64,000 bases of DNA from Bacillota bacterium (GTDB lineage: Bacteria; Bacillota; Clostridia; TANB77; CAG-465), in assembly GCA_023410645.1 (NCBI GenBank), contig JAEYPQ010000026.1, forward strand, positions 1 to 64,000. The letters run 5' to 3'. The position numbers and the translations under genes are program-made. Below the pieces are notes generated by a model. The model was not told the DNA's origin, did no database searches, and saw nothing but the letters and a program-made list of their open reading frames with translations. Position 1 is the stretch's first letter. Each line of letters starts with the position of its first letter. Positions 1 to 8,070 of the stretch are shown here, piece after piece.

Positions 1-2
1 AA

Positions 3-2852
3 ACTTCTCCTGAGATAAAACTGACAGCAGACTTAGAAAAGGTAGCTCAAAATGTACAGATAAAAGTAAGTGTAACAGATGATGTAAAAGTACAGAAAGT
101 AAAGTGGGCAGCAGGAATACAAGGAGAGAGTTACTTTAAAACAGGTGGAACAGATATAAATAATAATAGTGTAGTAAAGATAACTGGGAATGGCTACTAC
201 ACATTCTACGCAGAAGATGGAGTAGGAAATACACAAGTATATACACTAAATGTAGAAAACATAGATTTAACACCACCAGCAATAGATATACAGGTGACTC
301 CAGAAGAAACAGTAGGAACAAGTGTACAAATAACAATAAATTATGGAGATAGCACAACAAAACAGTATAAAATAGGTGAGTCAAATACAACATGGACAAA
401 TTACACTGGAGCAATAACATTAACATCAAATACAGTACTAGCAAATAATTGGAAGAATAGTGATGGAACAGTGACAATATATGCAAAAGGAAAAGATAAT
501 GTAGGAAATGAAAAGAATGAAACAAAGAAGATTCTTAATTTAGATTTGGATATACCAAAAGCACCTGTTATACAATCAAACTCTGGATATCCTATACTAA
601 CATCAGATGGAGTGGTGTTAGATGCAACAACTACAATACAATATGATAATAGGACAGATATAGATAATTACTATAGTATAGATAATGGAGTAACATGGTT
701 AAAATATACAGGAAACTTTGATTATTCTACTGGAAATATAATAGCAAAAAGTGTGAAGAAAGATACAGGACTTGAAGTAAGTGTAAGCAAAACCGTAACA
801 ATGCCAAGTGATGCAATAACAGTTCAAGCTTATGATGAAAATGAAAGTACATATATACAAACTAATACACAAAAATTTATAATAGTAGATAGTAGTCTAT
901 ATGAGAAAAATATAGAAGTATACTGGTGGACATATAATACTCAATATCCTGTATATATAAGATTTTTGGATAGTACTAAAAATGTTATAAGTGAGAAAAA
1001 AAATACTATTAGTGGAAATTTGAAAAAAATATATACAGTACCAAATGGGACAAAATATATTAGTTACAATAGTACTCCTGATACCAGTACAGGTAAATTA
1101 TTTGAAATAAGAGTAAATGGATCGCCTGTATTTAGTAGTACTGATGGATATATGTTTTTACATATAGATTCAGCTAGAGATATAAAAAATCCATATAAAT
1201 TAGTAAGTATTTCATATTTTGATGCAAGTGTACAAAAATTATATAAAATTGGATCAAATGGAGATTGGAAAGTGTATCAAGATAAAGCAATAGTTGTAAA
1301 CCAAGGAGAAACAATATATGCAAAAGGAATAGATAAATATGGTAAGGAAACTGAAATAACAAGCTTTACGTCAACAATTCCAAATGATGCTATGGCAGCA
1401 CAAGTAAATGATGGTAATGATAGTACTTATATAGAATCATCTACATCAAAACTAATAGAGGTTGATAGTAGTTTATATGATAAAAAAATAGAAGTATATT
1501 GGTGGACATATAGTACTCAATATCCTGTATATATAAGATTTTTAGATAGTACTAAAAATGTTATAAGTGAAAAGAAAAATACTACTAGTGGAAATTCAAA
1601 AAATATATATACAGTACCAAGTGGGACAAAATACATTAGTTACAATAGTACACCTGATGCTAGTACAGGTAAATTATTTGAAATAAAGGTAAATGGATCG
1701 CCAGTATTTAGTAGTACTGATGGATATATGTTACTGAATATAGATTCGGCAAAAGATATAAAGAAACCATATAAATTGGTAAGTATTTCATATTTTGAGG
1801 CGAGTTTACAGAAATTATACAAAATTGGATCAAATGGAGATTGGAAAGTATATCAAGATAAAGCAATTGCTGTAAATCAAGGGGATATAATATATGCAAA
1901 GGGAATAGATAAGTATGGCAAGGAAACTGAAGTAACAAGCTATACAGCAACAATTCCAGGTGATGCTATGGCGGTGCAAGTAAATGATGGTAATGATAGC
2001 ACTTATATAGAATCATCTACATCAAAATTAATAGAGGTTGATAGTAGTTTATATGATAAAAAAATAGAAGTATATTGGTGGACATATGGTACTCAATATC
2101 CTGTATATATAAAATTCTTGGATAGTTCAAAAAATGTTATAAGTGAAAAGAAAAACACGACTAATGGAAATTTAAGAAGTATGTATACAGTACCAAGTGG
2201 GACAAAATACATTAGTTACAATAGTACACCTGATGCTAGTACAGGCAAATTATTTGAAATAAGGGTAAATGGAACACCAATATTTAATGCAGTAAATGGA
2301 TATATGTTATTACATGAAGATCCAACAAAAACTATAAAGTCTCCATATAGGCTAGTAAATATTACATATTTTGAGGCAAGTTCGCAAAAATTATATAAGA
2401 TTGGAGTAAATGGAGATTGGAAAGTATATCAAGATAAAGCAATTGTTGTAAATCAAGGGGATACAATATATGCAAAGGGAATAGATAAGTATGGCAAAGA
2501 AACTGAAGTAACAAGCTATACAGCAACAATTCCAAGTGATGCTATGGCAGTACAGGTAAATGATGGTAATGATAGTACTTATATAGAATCATCTACATCA
2601 AAATTAATAGAAGTTGATAGTAGTTTATATGGAAGAAATATAGAGATATATTGGTGGATATATAGTACACAATATCCTGTATATATAAGATTTCTAGATA
2701 GTACTAAAAATATTATAAGTGAAAAGAAAAGCACAACCAGTGGAAGTTTAAGAAATATATATACAATACCAAATGGAACAAAATACATTAGCTATAATAG
2801 TACTCCAGATGCAAGTACTGGAAAATTATTTGAAATAAAATTGGTTCAATAG
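3..2852 (+). CDS. Giant surface protein, Ig-like and tandem repeat modules (5' end outside window)
   Basis: The frame is open from the first bases of the window to the TAG at 2850, so this is the C-terminal part of a longer protein; the ATG at 294 is internal. The visible part begins with Ig-like segments of the kind 'DxxxPxAPxI...' and 'AKGKDNVGNE', followed by four copies of a 192-residue module. Each module has a beta-rich half (motif VYWWTYxTQYPVYIRFLDS) and a half ending in WKVYQDKAI...YAKGIDKYGKE, which resembles C-terminal Ig-like domains of surface glycosidases and adhesins. No sortase motif or C-terminal anchor is seen; the protein ends inside the fourth module at GKLFEIKLVQ. Inferred to be extracellular and possibly adhesive. 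Composition resembles the 52.9-56.2 kb protein, which has a pilin-like N-terminus. Confidence 0.8.
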   Translation, partial: TSPEIKLTADLEKVAQNVQIKVSVTDDVKVQKVKWAAGIQGESYFKTGGTDINNNSVVKITGNGYYTFYAEDGVGNTQVYTLNVENIDLTPPAIDIQVTPEETVGTSVQITINYGDSTTKQYKIGESNTTWTNYTGAITLTSNTVLANNWKNSDGTVTIYAKGKDNVGNEKNETKKILNLDLDIPKAPVIQSNSGYPILTSDGVVLDATTTIQYDNRTDIDNYYSIDNGVTWLKYTGNFDYSTGNIIAKSVKKDTGLEVSVSKTVTMPSDAITVQAYDENESTYIQTNTQKFIIVDSSLYEKNIEVYWWTYNTQYPVYIRFLDSTKNVISEKKNTISGNLKKIYTVPNGTKYISYNSTPDTSTGKLFEIRVNGSPVFSSTDGYMFLHIDSARDIKNPYKLVSISYFDASVQKLYKIGSNGDWKVYQDKAIVVNQGETIYAKGIDKYGKETEITSFTSTIPNDAMAAQVNDGNDSTYIESSTSKLIEVDSSLYDKKIEVYWWTYSTQYPVYIRFLDSTKNVISEKKNTTSGNSKNIYTVPSGTKYISYNSTPDASTGKLFEIKVNGSPVFSSTDGYMLLNIDSAKDIKKPYKLVSISYFEASLQKLYKIGSNGDWKVYQDKAIAVNQGDIIYAKGIDKYGKETEVTSYTATIPGDAMAVQVNDGNDSTYIESSTSKLIEVDSSLYDKKIEVYWWTYGTQYPVYIKFLDSSKNVISEKKNTTNGNLRSMYTVPSGTKYISYNSTPDASTGKLFEIRVNGTPIFNAVNGYMLLHEDPTKTIKSPYRLVNITYFEASSQKLYKIGVNGDWKVYQDKAIVVNQGDTIYAKGIDKYGKETEVTSYTATIPSDAMAVQVNDGNDSTYIESSTSKLIEVDSSLYGRNIEIYWWIYSTQYPVYIRFLDSTKNIISEKKSTTSGSLRNIYTIPNGTKYISYNSTPDASTGKLFEIKLVQ
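810..2852 (+). repeat. 576-bp in-frame tandem repeat, 3.5 copies
   Basis: The motif beginning GATGCxATxxCxGxxCAA starts at 810, 1386, 1962 and 2538, exactly 576 bp (192 codons) apart each time. The first copy is the most diverged. Copies 2 to 4 are very alike. The fourth is cut short after about 105 codons by the stop codon. Confidence 0.95.
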
Positions 2853-2860
2853 AAATTAAA

Positions 2861-2896
2861 AAAGAGATAAAATAGTTATATTTTATCTCTTTTATT
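2861..2896 (+). terminator. Intrinsic terminator after surface protein gene
   Basis: A perfect 14-bp stem (AAAGAGATAAAATA with its complement at 2879-2892) around a four-base loop is followed by T residues. It lies 8 bp after the stop codon. Confidence 0.85.
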
Positions 2897-2924
2897 TGCA
2901 AACATAATTAAAATTTGGTAAAAT
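2896..2924 (+). promoter_or_regulatory. Sigma-A-type promoter for hslO
   Basis: TTGCAA at 2896, a 17-bp spacer and TAAAAT at 2919. It lies directly behind the terminator and 29 bp before the hslO start. Confidence 0.6.
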
Positions 2925-2952
2925 ATATAAGTAAATAAAAGGAGAGATAGTA

Positions 2953-3831
2953 TTGGAAAATAAAGATATATGTAAGAAATATTTAGCATATGATTCAAAA
3001 GTTAGAGTAATAGTTATGATAGGGACTAAAATGGTAAGTGATGCAAGGAATTTACATTACATGTCTAATGTAACAACTGCTGCACTAGGAAGGACATTAA
3101 TAGCGACAACAATGATGTCTAGTATGTTAAAGGAAAATGATCATAAAATTACTATTCAAATAAAAGGCGATGGTCCAATTGGAAGTATGGTTGTCTGCTC
3201 AGATAATAGCCTAAAAATTAAAGGTTATGCACTTAATTCACAAATTGAATTACCACTAAATAGTATAGGTAAACTTGATGTAGCAAAAGTTGTGGGAAAC
3301 GGATATTTAAATGTTATAAAAGATATCGGATTTAAAGAACCATATATTGGATATTCAGAACTAGTGACTTCTGAAATTGCAGAAGATTTTGCGTATTATT
3401 TTACTACATCAGAACAAACACCATCAGTTGTTAGTTTAGGTGTAAATATAAGTAAAGATAATAACGTACAAATGGCTGCTGGATATATAATTCAACCATT
3501 ACCAGATTGTGATGATAATATAATTGATATAATTGAAAAAATAAATATGAATATACATAGTGTTACAAATCTAATGTTAGATTTAGATAATATTGATGAT
3601 GTGGCAAAAACTATAACGGGCGATAATAAAATTGAATGTATTTACGAAAAAAAGCCTAAATATGAATGTGATTGTAATCATGATAGAATTGAAAGAACAT
3701 TAATTGCTTTAGGTAAAGATGAGTGTATGAAGATACTAAACGAAAATAATAATGAAATAGAAATTACTTGTCATTTTTGTAATAAAACATACAAGTACAA
3801 TAAAGATGAAATAGAAAATTTATTTAACTAG
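2953..3831 (+). CDS. hslO: Hsp33 redox-regulated chaperone
   Basis: Cytosolic holdase chaperone switched on by oxidation. The 292-residue length is normal for the family. The N-terminal domain shows the usual pattern (VRVIVMIGTKMVSDARNLH, and KGDGPIGSMVV). The C-terminal zinc-redox motif is complete: CxC at residues 239/241 and CxxC at 273/276. The start is TTG at 2953, placed by an AAAGGAGAG site 7 to 14 bases upstream; no ATG fits as well. It is followed 14 bp later by an RluA-family gene, probably co-transcribed. Confidence 0.95.
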   Translation: MENKDICKKYLAYDSKVRVIVMIGTKMVSDARNLHYMSNVTTAALGRTLIATTMMSSMLKENDHKITIQIKGDGPIGSMVVCSDNSLKIKGYALNSQIELPLNSIGKLDVAKVVGNGYLNVIKDIGFKEPYIGYSELVTSEIAEDFAYYFTTSEQTPSVVSLGVNISKDNNVQMAAGYIIQPLPDCDDNIIDIIEKINMNIHSVTNLMLDLDNIDDVAKTITGDNKIECIYEKKPKYECDCNHDRIERTLIALGKDECMKILNENNNEIEITCHFCNKTYKYNKDEIENLFN

Positions 3832-3845
3832 AATCGGGTGAAATA

Positions 3846-4775
3846 ATGAAATATATTGCATATAAAGAAGATATAGGAAAAAGATTAGATTCATATATAT
3901 CTGAAAGAGACTTAGATAAGACTAGGAGCTATATAAAAAAATTAATTGATGATAGTAAAATACTTGTCAATGGTAAGAATGTGAAAGCGGGATATAGTTT
4001 AAAAGAAAATGATATTATAGATATGGAAGAAATTGAAGATAAAACAGCAGATATTCTACCAGAAAAGATCAGTTTAGATATTATATATGAAGATGATGAT
4101 ATACTAATAATAAATAAGAAAAAGGGAATGGTAGTTCATCCTGGAAACGGAAACTATAGTGGGACTATGGTGAATTCACTTATGTTTTCACATTCAGATA
4201 AACTATCATCAATAAATGGTACAATAAGGCCTGGAATTGTCCATAGAATTGATAAAGACACAAGTGGGATATTAATAGTTGCAAAAAATGATAATGCTCA
4301 TAAATTCCTATCAGAGCAATTTAAGTTCCATAGTATAAAAAGAAAATATATTGCTCTTGTGAAAGGAATTATAAAAGAAGATGAGTTTACTATTGACTTA
4401 CCAATTGGAAGAAGTATAAAAGATAGAAAAAAAATGGCGGTCACAAATAAAAATAGTAGAAATGCTATAACCCATATTAAAGTAATTAACAGATACTATA
4501 AATCAAATATAACTATGATAGAAGCAACTTTAGAGACTGGAAGAACACATCAAATAAGGGTACATATGTCATATATTGGACATCCATTAGTTGGTGATGA
4601 AGTGTATGGCAAAGCTGATAATAAATTTAAAATATCAGGTCAAGTGTTACATGCAAAGCTTTTAGGAATAATTCATCCTACAACTAAAGAATATATGGAA
4701 TTTGAATCTAAACTTCCAGAAGAATTTGAATATATAGTTAATATTTTAGAAAAAAAAGAAAATAGTGAAATGTAA
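3846..4775 (+). CDS. RluA/RluD-family 23S rRNA pseudouridine synthase
   Basis: Converts uridine to pseudouridine in large-subunit rRNA. An S4 RNA-binding domain occupies about residues 1-75 (RLDSYISERDLDKTRSYIKKL). The catalytic domain carries HRIDKDTSG at 133-141 with Asp136 as the expected catalytic residue, and the RTHQIRVH motif near 235. The 309-residue length is usual for RluD-type enzymes. It starts at ATG 3846 behind GGGTGA, 14 bp after hslO. Family paralogues share these features, so the modified position cannot be named. Confidence 0.9.
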   Translation: MKYIAYKEDIGKRLDSYISERDLDKTRSYIKKLIDDSKILVNGKNVKAGYSLKENDIIDMEEIEDKTADILPEKISLDIIYEDDDILIINKKKGMVVHPGNGNYSGTMVNSLMFSHSDKLSSINGTIRPGIVHRIDKDTSGILIVAKNDNAHKFLSEQFKFHSIKRKYIALVKGIIKEDEFTIDLPIGRSIKDRKKMAVTNKNSRNAITHIKVINRYYKSNITMIEATLETGRTHQIRVHMSYIGHPLVGDEVYGKADNKFKISGQVLHAKLLGIIHPTTKEYMEFESKLPEEFEYIVNILEKKENSEM

Positions 4776-4781
4776 TAAAAA

Positions 4782-4806
4782 TGCTAGCAAAGTTAATTTG
4801 CTAGCA
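4782..4806. terminator. Palindromic hairpin after RluA-family gene
   Basis: A perfect 10-bp stem (TGCTAGCAAA, loop GTTAA, and its complement). The T-run lies on the minus-strand side (AAAAA just before the stem on plus), so as an intrinsic terminator it suits leftward transcription better. There is no leftward gene nearby. It may act as a weak bidirectional terminator or as an RNA 3'-end stabiliser. Confidence 0.5.
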
Positions 4807-4890
4807 CAGAAAATATATATATAAACATAAGCTTATGATAATATATAATATGAAAAAATTAAACTATTGTGAGCGAAAGGGACAAAAATT

Positions 4891-5583
4891 ATGATGAGAA
4901 TTAATAAATATATTGCATCAACTGGTACATGCTCAAGAAGAAAAGCGGACGAGCTTATAAAAGAAGGTAAAGTAAGTGTAAATGGTAACATTATTACTAA
5001 TTTAGGTGAACAAATTGATGAATTAAAAGACAGTGTATATATCTATGGAAGTAAGATTTCTTTAGAAGAAAAGAAAATATATATAATGTTAAATAAACCA
5101 AAGGGATATATAACAACTAATTCGGAACAATTTTCAAGACACAGTACTGTTGAATTAATACATGAAGATGTTAGAGTGTTCCCTATTGGAAGACTGGACA
5201 TGTTTACAGAAGGATTACTGCTTTTAACAAATGATGGAGAATTTGCAAATAAACTTATGCATCCAAGAAATAAAATTGAAAAAACATATATTGTAACTAC
5301 TAATATAAAAGTGTCAGATGAACAAATAGAAATATTAAGAAATGGTGTTGACATAGACGATTATATAACCAAACCTGCTAAAGTAAATGTTATATCAAAG
5401 AATCAAATAGAAATAAAAATTAGTGAAGGTAAAAATAGACAAATAAGACGTATGTGTGAGAAAGTAGGAATACCAATAATATTACTTAGAAGAATAAAAA
5501 TAGGTAATTTGGAGCTTGGTGACTTGAAACTTGGAGAATATAGAATTTTAAGTGAAGAGGAAATAAAAAGCGTAATAAATTAA
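4891..5583 (+). CDS. RsuA/RluB-family pseudouridine synthase
   Basis: Small S4 domain (RINKYIASTGTCSRRKADELI) at about residues 2-48, then a RsuA-type catalytic domain with GRLDMFTEGLL at about 100-110 (expected catalytic Asp103) and RQIRRMCEKVG near 190. The 230-residue length fits. Two adjacent ATG codons (4891, 4894) follow an AAAGGGA site, so the first residue is uncertain by one. It probably modifies 23S rRNA; the family also includes 16S enzymes. It is separated from the RluA-type gene by a hairpin and ends at a convergent terminator shared with rpsU. Confidence 0.88.
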   Translation: MMRINKYIASTGTCSRRKADELIKEGKVSVNGNIITNLGEQIDELKDSVYIYGSKISLEEKKIYIMLNKPKGYITTNSEQFSRHSTVELIHEDVRVFPIGRLDMFTEGLLLLTNDGEFANKLMHPRNKIEKTYIVTTNIKVSDEQIEILRNGVDIDDYITKPAKVNVISKNQIEIKISEGKNRQIRRMCEKVGIPIILLRRIKIGNLELGDLKLGEYRILSEEEIKSVIN

Positions 5584-5588
5584 ACAAA

Positions 5589-5623
5589 AAATAACAGGTA
5601 CAATAATATTGTACTTGTTATTT
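5589..5623. terminator. Bidirectional terminator between rRNA pseudouridine synthase gene and rpsU
   Basis: A 16-bp stem (AAATAACAGGTACAAT, three-base loop, near-perfect complement with one G-U pair). T-rich sequence occurs on both sides, fitting the two convergent genes. Confidence 0.8.
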
Positions 5624-5650
5624 GTATATAAAGACTAAAAGCTTAAGCTC

Positions 5651-5824
5651 CTAGTGTTTTCTTTTTCTAGCGGCCTCTGATTTCTTTTTTCTTTTTACAC
5701 TAGGTTTTTCATAATGTTCTCTCTTACGTATTTCGGCAAGAACACCATATTTTGCACATTGTTTTTTAAATCTTGCTAGTGCATTATCTAAACTCTCATT
5801 ATCTTTTATTTTTATTCCTGGCAT
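5651..5824 (-). CDS. rpsU: 30S ribosomal protein S21
   Basis: A 57-residue ORF reading MPGIKIKDNESLDNALARFK... and ending in a lysine/arginine tail (KRKKKSEAARKRKH), the usual S21 length and pattern. S21 sits on the 30S platform and helps initiation. The start is fixed by a very strong Shine-Dalgarno site (GAGGGGAGGG on the minus strand) seven bases before the ATG. It has its own promoter and is transcribed away from ctpA. Confidence 0.97.
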   Translation of the reverse strand: MPGIKIKDNESLDNALARFKKQCAKYGVLAEIRKREHYEKPSVKRKKKSEAARKRKH

Positions 5825-5899
5825 TTCGTTCCCTCCCCTCAGTTGGGAAATACCTAAATTCGTTTCATAATTAAATAAGTATTTCTAAGTTACTATTAA

Positions 5900-5928
5900 A
5901 TTATACAATAGTTTGTTACATAAGTCAA
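5900..5928 (-). promoter_or_regulatory. Sigma-A promoter for rpsU
   Basis: On the minus strand: TTGACT, 17-bp spacer, TATAAT (reading from 5928 down to 5900). It lies about 75 bp upstream of the rpsU start. Confidence 0.8.
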
Positions 5929-6021
5929 GAAAATCGGTATAAAAAATTGAAAATACAATAAAATTAAGTGTGAAATTTATGTGAAAATACAATACTTTTT
6001 GACATTAATAATCATATTTTA

Positions 6022-6050
6022 TTGACTATAATATAAATATAATATATAAT
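6022..6050 (+). promoter_or_regulatory. Sigma-A promoter for ctpA
   Basis: TTGACT at 6022, 17-bp spacer, TATAAT at 6045, about 30 bp before the ctpA start. Other TATAAT-like words overlap in this AT-rich stretch. Confidence 0.65.
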
Positions 6051-6080
6051 TATTTGGTAATAAAAAAGGTGGATAATTTG

Positions 6081-7313
6081 ATGGAAGAAAAAGAAAAAAT
6101 AAAGTTAAATAAAGAAAAAATTATAACTAATGCAATAACTGGAAGTTTAATATTGGTAATATCATTTGTAATAATTTTTGCATTAATTACTGTAATAAAG
6201 CCTATCTTAGAGAGTAAATCTGATGCATTAGATTCTACTGATCACATAACCACTGCTCAAATTGATAGATTTAAAGAGGCAATGAATAAAGTTTTAAATA
6301 ATTATATTGGCGATCTATCCACAGATGACATGATTGACGGAGCAATCTCTGGTATGACAGAAGCAACTGGAGATCCATATACTAGATATATATCTGAAGA
6401 AGAATACCAAAACATGTTAGTATCTGGTACAGAAGTTTATGGTGGAATAGGTGTACATATAAATTATGATAGTGAAAAAAATGGAATACTTGTTCTTGGT
6501 GTAATGCCAAATGCACCGGCATTAGATGCTGGAATTAAAGCAGGAGATTTGATAGTAAAAGTGGCTGATGAAGAAGTAAATAAAGATAATTACTCTGAAT
6601 GCGTAGATAAAATGAAAGGTGAAGCTGGTACGTCCGTTGCGTTAACTATTAAAAGAGAAGATGAACTTATTGAAAAACAAGTAGAAAGAAAACAAATAGC
6701 AACTAATAATATTGAATCTGATATATTAGAGTCAAATATAGGATATATTAAAATATGGTCATTTGAAAATGATATATATAAACAATTTAAACAAGAGTAT
6801 GATAAATTAATGAATCAAAAAGTATCTGGTATTATAATAGATTTGAGAAATAATCCAGGTGGATTGGTATCTGAAACTTTAGATATTGCAAGATTAATGC
6901 TTCCTAAAGGAGATATATTAAAGCTAGTATATAAGACTGGAAAAGAAAAAGTATATAAAGATGAAGATAATACTGAAATAAATATACCTTTGGCAGTAAT
7001 TGCTAATTCAAGAAGTGCTAGTGCAGCGGAAATTTTATCAGGAGCAATCAAGGATTCTGGTAAAGGTGTACTAATTGGAAACAAGACATATGGAAAAGGA
7101 ATAGTACAAACAATTGAAAAACTTGGAAATAGAGGTGCTATTGCTATTACTACATCAAAATATTATACTGCAAGTGGAGTTGAAATTCATAAAAATGGAA
7201 TAGAACCAAATATTACAGTAGATTTACCTGAAGAATATAAAAATGATATTACTATTCCAAGAGATAAAGATACACAATTACAAAAAGCAATTGAGTATGT
7301 TAAGTCACATTAG
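6081..7313 (+). CDS. ctpA: S41-family carboxy-terminal processing protease
   Basis: Membrane-anchored serine protease that trims exported proteins. The N-terminal segment (ITGSLILVISFVIIFALITV) is a single membrane anchor. A PDZ domain follows at about residues 110-195 (YGGIGVHINY...GLxAGDLIVKV type). The S41 catalytic core has SRSASAAE with the likely nucleophile Ser312 and GKG with the likely base Lys339. The 410-residue length is usual. ATG 6081 is chosen over the upstream TTG 6054 because AAAGGTGG lies eight bases before it. It is monocistronic, ending at a strong terminator. Relatives act in sporulation signalling (CtpB) or the vegetative envelope; which applies here is open. Confidence 0.93.
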   Translation: MEEKEKIKLNKEKIITNAITGSLILVISFVIIFALITVIKPILESKSDALDSTDHITTAQIDRFKEAMNKVLNNYIGDLSTDDMIDGAISGMTEATGDPYTRYISEEEYQNMLVSGTEVYGGIGVHINYDSEKNGILVLGVMPNAPALDAGIKAGDLIVKVADEEVNKDNYSECVDKMKGEAGTSVALTIKREDELIEKQVERKQIATNNIESDILESNIGYIKIWSFENDIYKQFKQEYDKLMNQKVSGIIIDLRNNPGGLVSETLDIARLMLPKGDILKLVYKTGKEKVYKDEDNTEINIPLAVIANSRSASAAEILSGAIKDSGKGVLIGNKTYGKGIVQTIEKLGNRGAIAITTSKYYTASGVEIHKNGIEPNITVDLPEEYKNDITIPRDKDTQLQKAIEYVKSH

Positions 7314-7422
7314 TCTGTAATATAAAAAAAATATAAATGTTACAAAAGAATTACTAAAATTAAAAATGTTTGATTTTTAATGAATATAATAATTTTAGTA
7401 TACATATTTTTGTAATAATACT

Positions 7423-7456
7423 GTCAAACTAGAACTTTTCTGGTTTGACTTTTTTT
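7423..7456 (+). terminator. ctpA terminator whose arm contains the next -35 box
   Basis: A 12-bp stem (GTCAAACTAGAA, loop CTT, TTCTGGTTTGAC with one G-U pair) is followed by seven T residues. The right arm and the first T contain TTGACT, the -35 of the veg promoter. Confidence 0.85.
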
Positions 7457-7473
7457 ACAACAAATGATATAAT
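7445..7473 (+). promoter_or_regulatory. Strong sigma-A promoter for veg
   Basis: TTGACT at 7445, 17-bp spacer, TATAAT at 7468. The -35 is embedded in the preceding terminator. The veg gene of Bacillus subtilis is known for an unusually strong vegetative promoter. Confidence 0.85.
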
Positions 7474-7504
7474 CTGACACAAGAGAGGTTTATAGGTGGT
7501 TAAT

Positions 7505-7789
7505 ATGGTATCAAAAGATTCACTACTTAAAATCAAACAAGATGTTGAAAGTTACATAGGACAAGAGATTTGTGTAAAAGCAAATATTGGAAGAAACAAA
7601 TGCGTATATAGAAAAGGTGTTATTGACAGCACATATCCTAATTTATTTGTATTTAAGGATTGTGAGACAGACAATAAATTATCATATAGTTATGCTGACT
7701 TGGTGACTAACAACTTACAACTTAGCCTACCTAATGGTGAGGCAATAACTAACTATGATTTCTCTACACCTAAATATGCAAGATTATAA
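7505..7789 (+). CDS. veg: Veg family protein
   Basis: The 94-residue protein matches the Veg pattern: a first helix (SKDSLLKIKQDVESYIG), a KANIGRNKxxxRKG strand, TYPNLFVFK and SYSYADLVT near residue 65, with a short extension after LQLSLPNG. Veg in Bacillus is a small abundant cytosolic protein linked to biofilm gene expression; its role in clostridia is not established. ATG 7505 is preferred over GTG 7496 because AGGTGG sits five bases upstream and the N-terminus then lines up with Bacillus Veg. It is monocistronic between two terminators. Confidence 0.9.
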   Translation: MVSKDSLLKIKQDVESYIGQEICVKANIGRNKCVYRKGVIDSTYPNLFVFKDCETDNKLSYSYADLVTNNLQLSLPNGEAITNYDFSTPKYARL

Positions 7790-7810
7790 TTTTTTATATA
7801 GATAATATAA

Positions 7811-7840
7811 ATGAACAGCCATCATAGGCTGTTCATTTTC
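7811..7840 (+). terminator. veg terminator
   Basis: A perfect 10-bp stem (ATGAACAGCC and complement, six-base loop) is followed by TTTT. Confidence 0.85.
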
Positions 7841-8070
7841 AATTCAAGGAGATTATATATAGTATTAATTTATTTATATAATAGTATATAGTATAATTTA
7901 AAGATAAAGTATCTAATGCTAAATGTTATTACTTATTAACATTTAACTAATATATAGTATGATATATAAATAAATAAGTTACTAAAATATTATAAAAAAA
8001 TATATAAAAATATCATATCTTTTTTCATATAACATATATTGTAATATAAATTATAAGGAGGAAAAAGGAT

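Noticed and set aside
810..2852. CRISPR array or phage repeat reading of the 576-bp periodicity
   Set aside because: The units are long, in frame and translated without stops; they are protein domain repeats.
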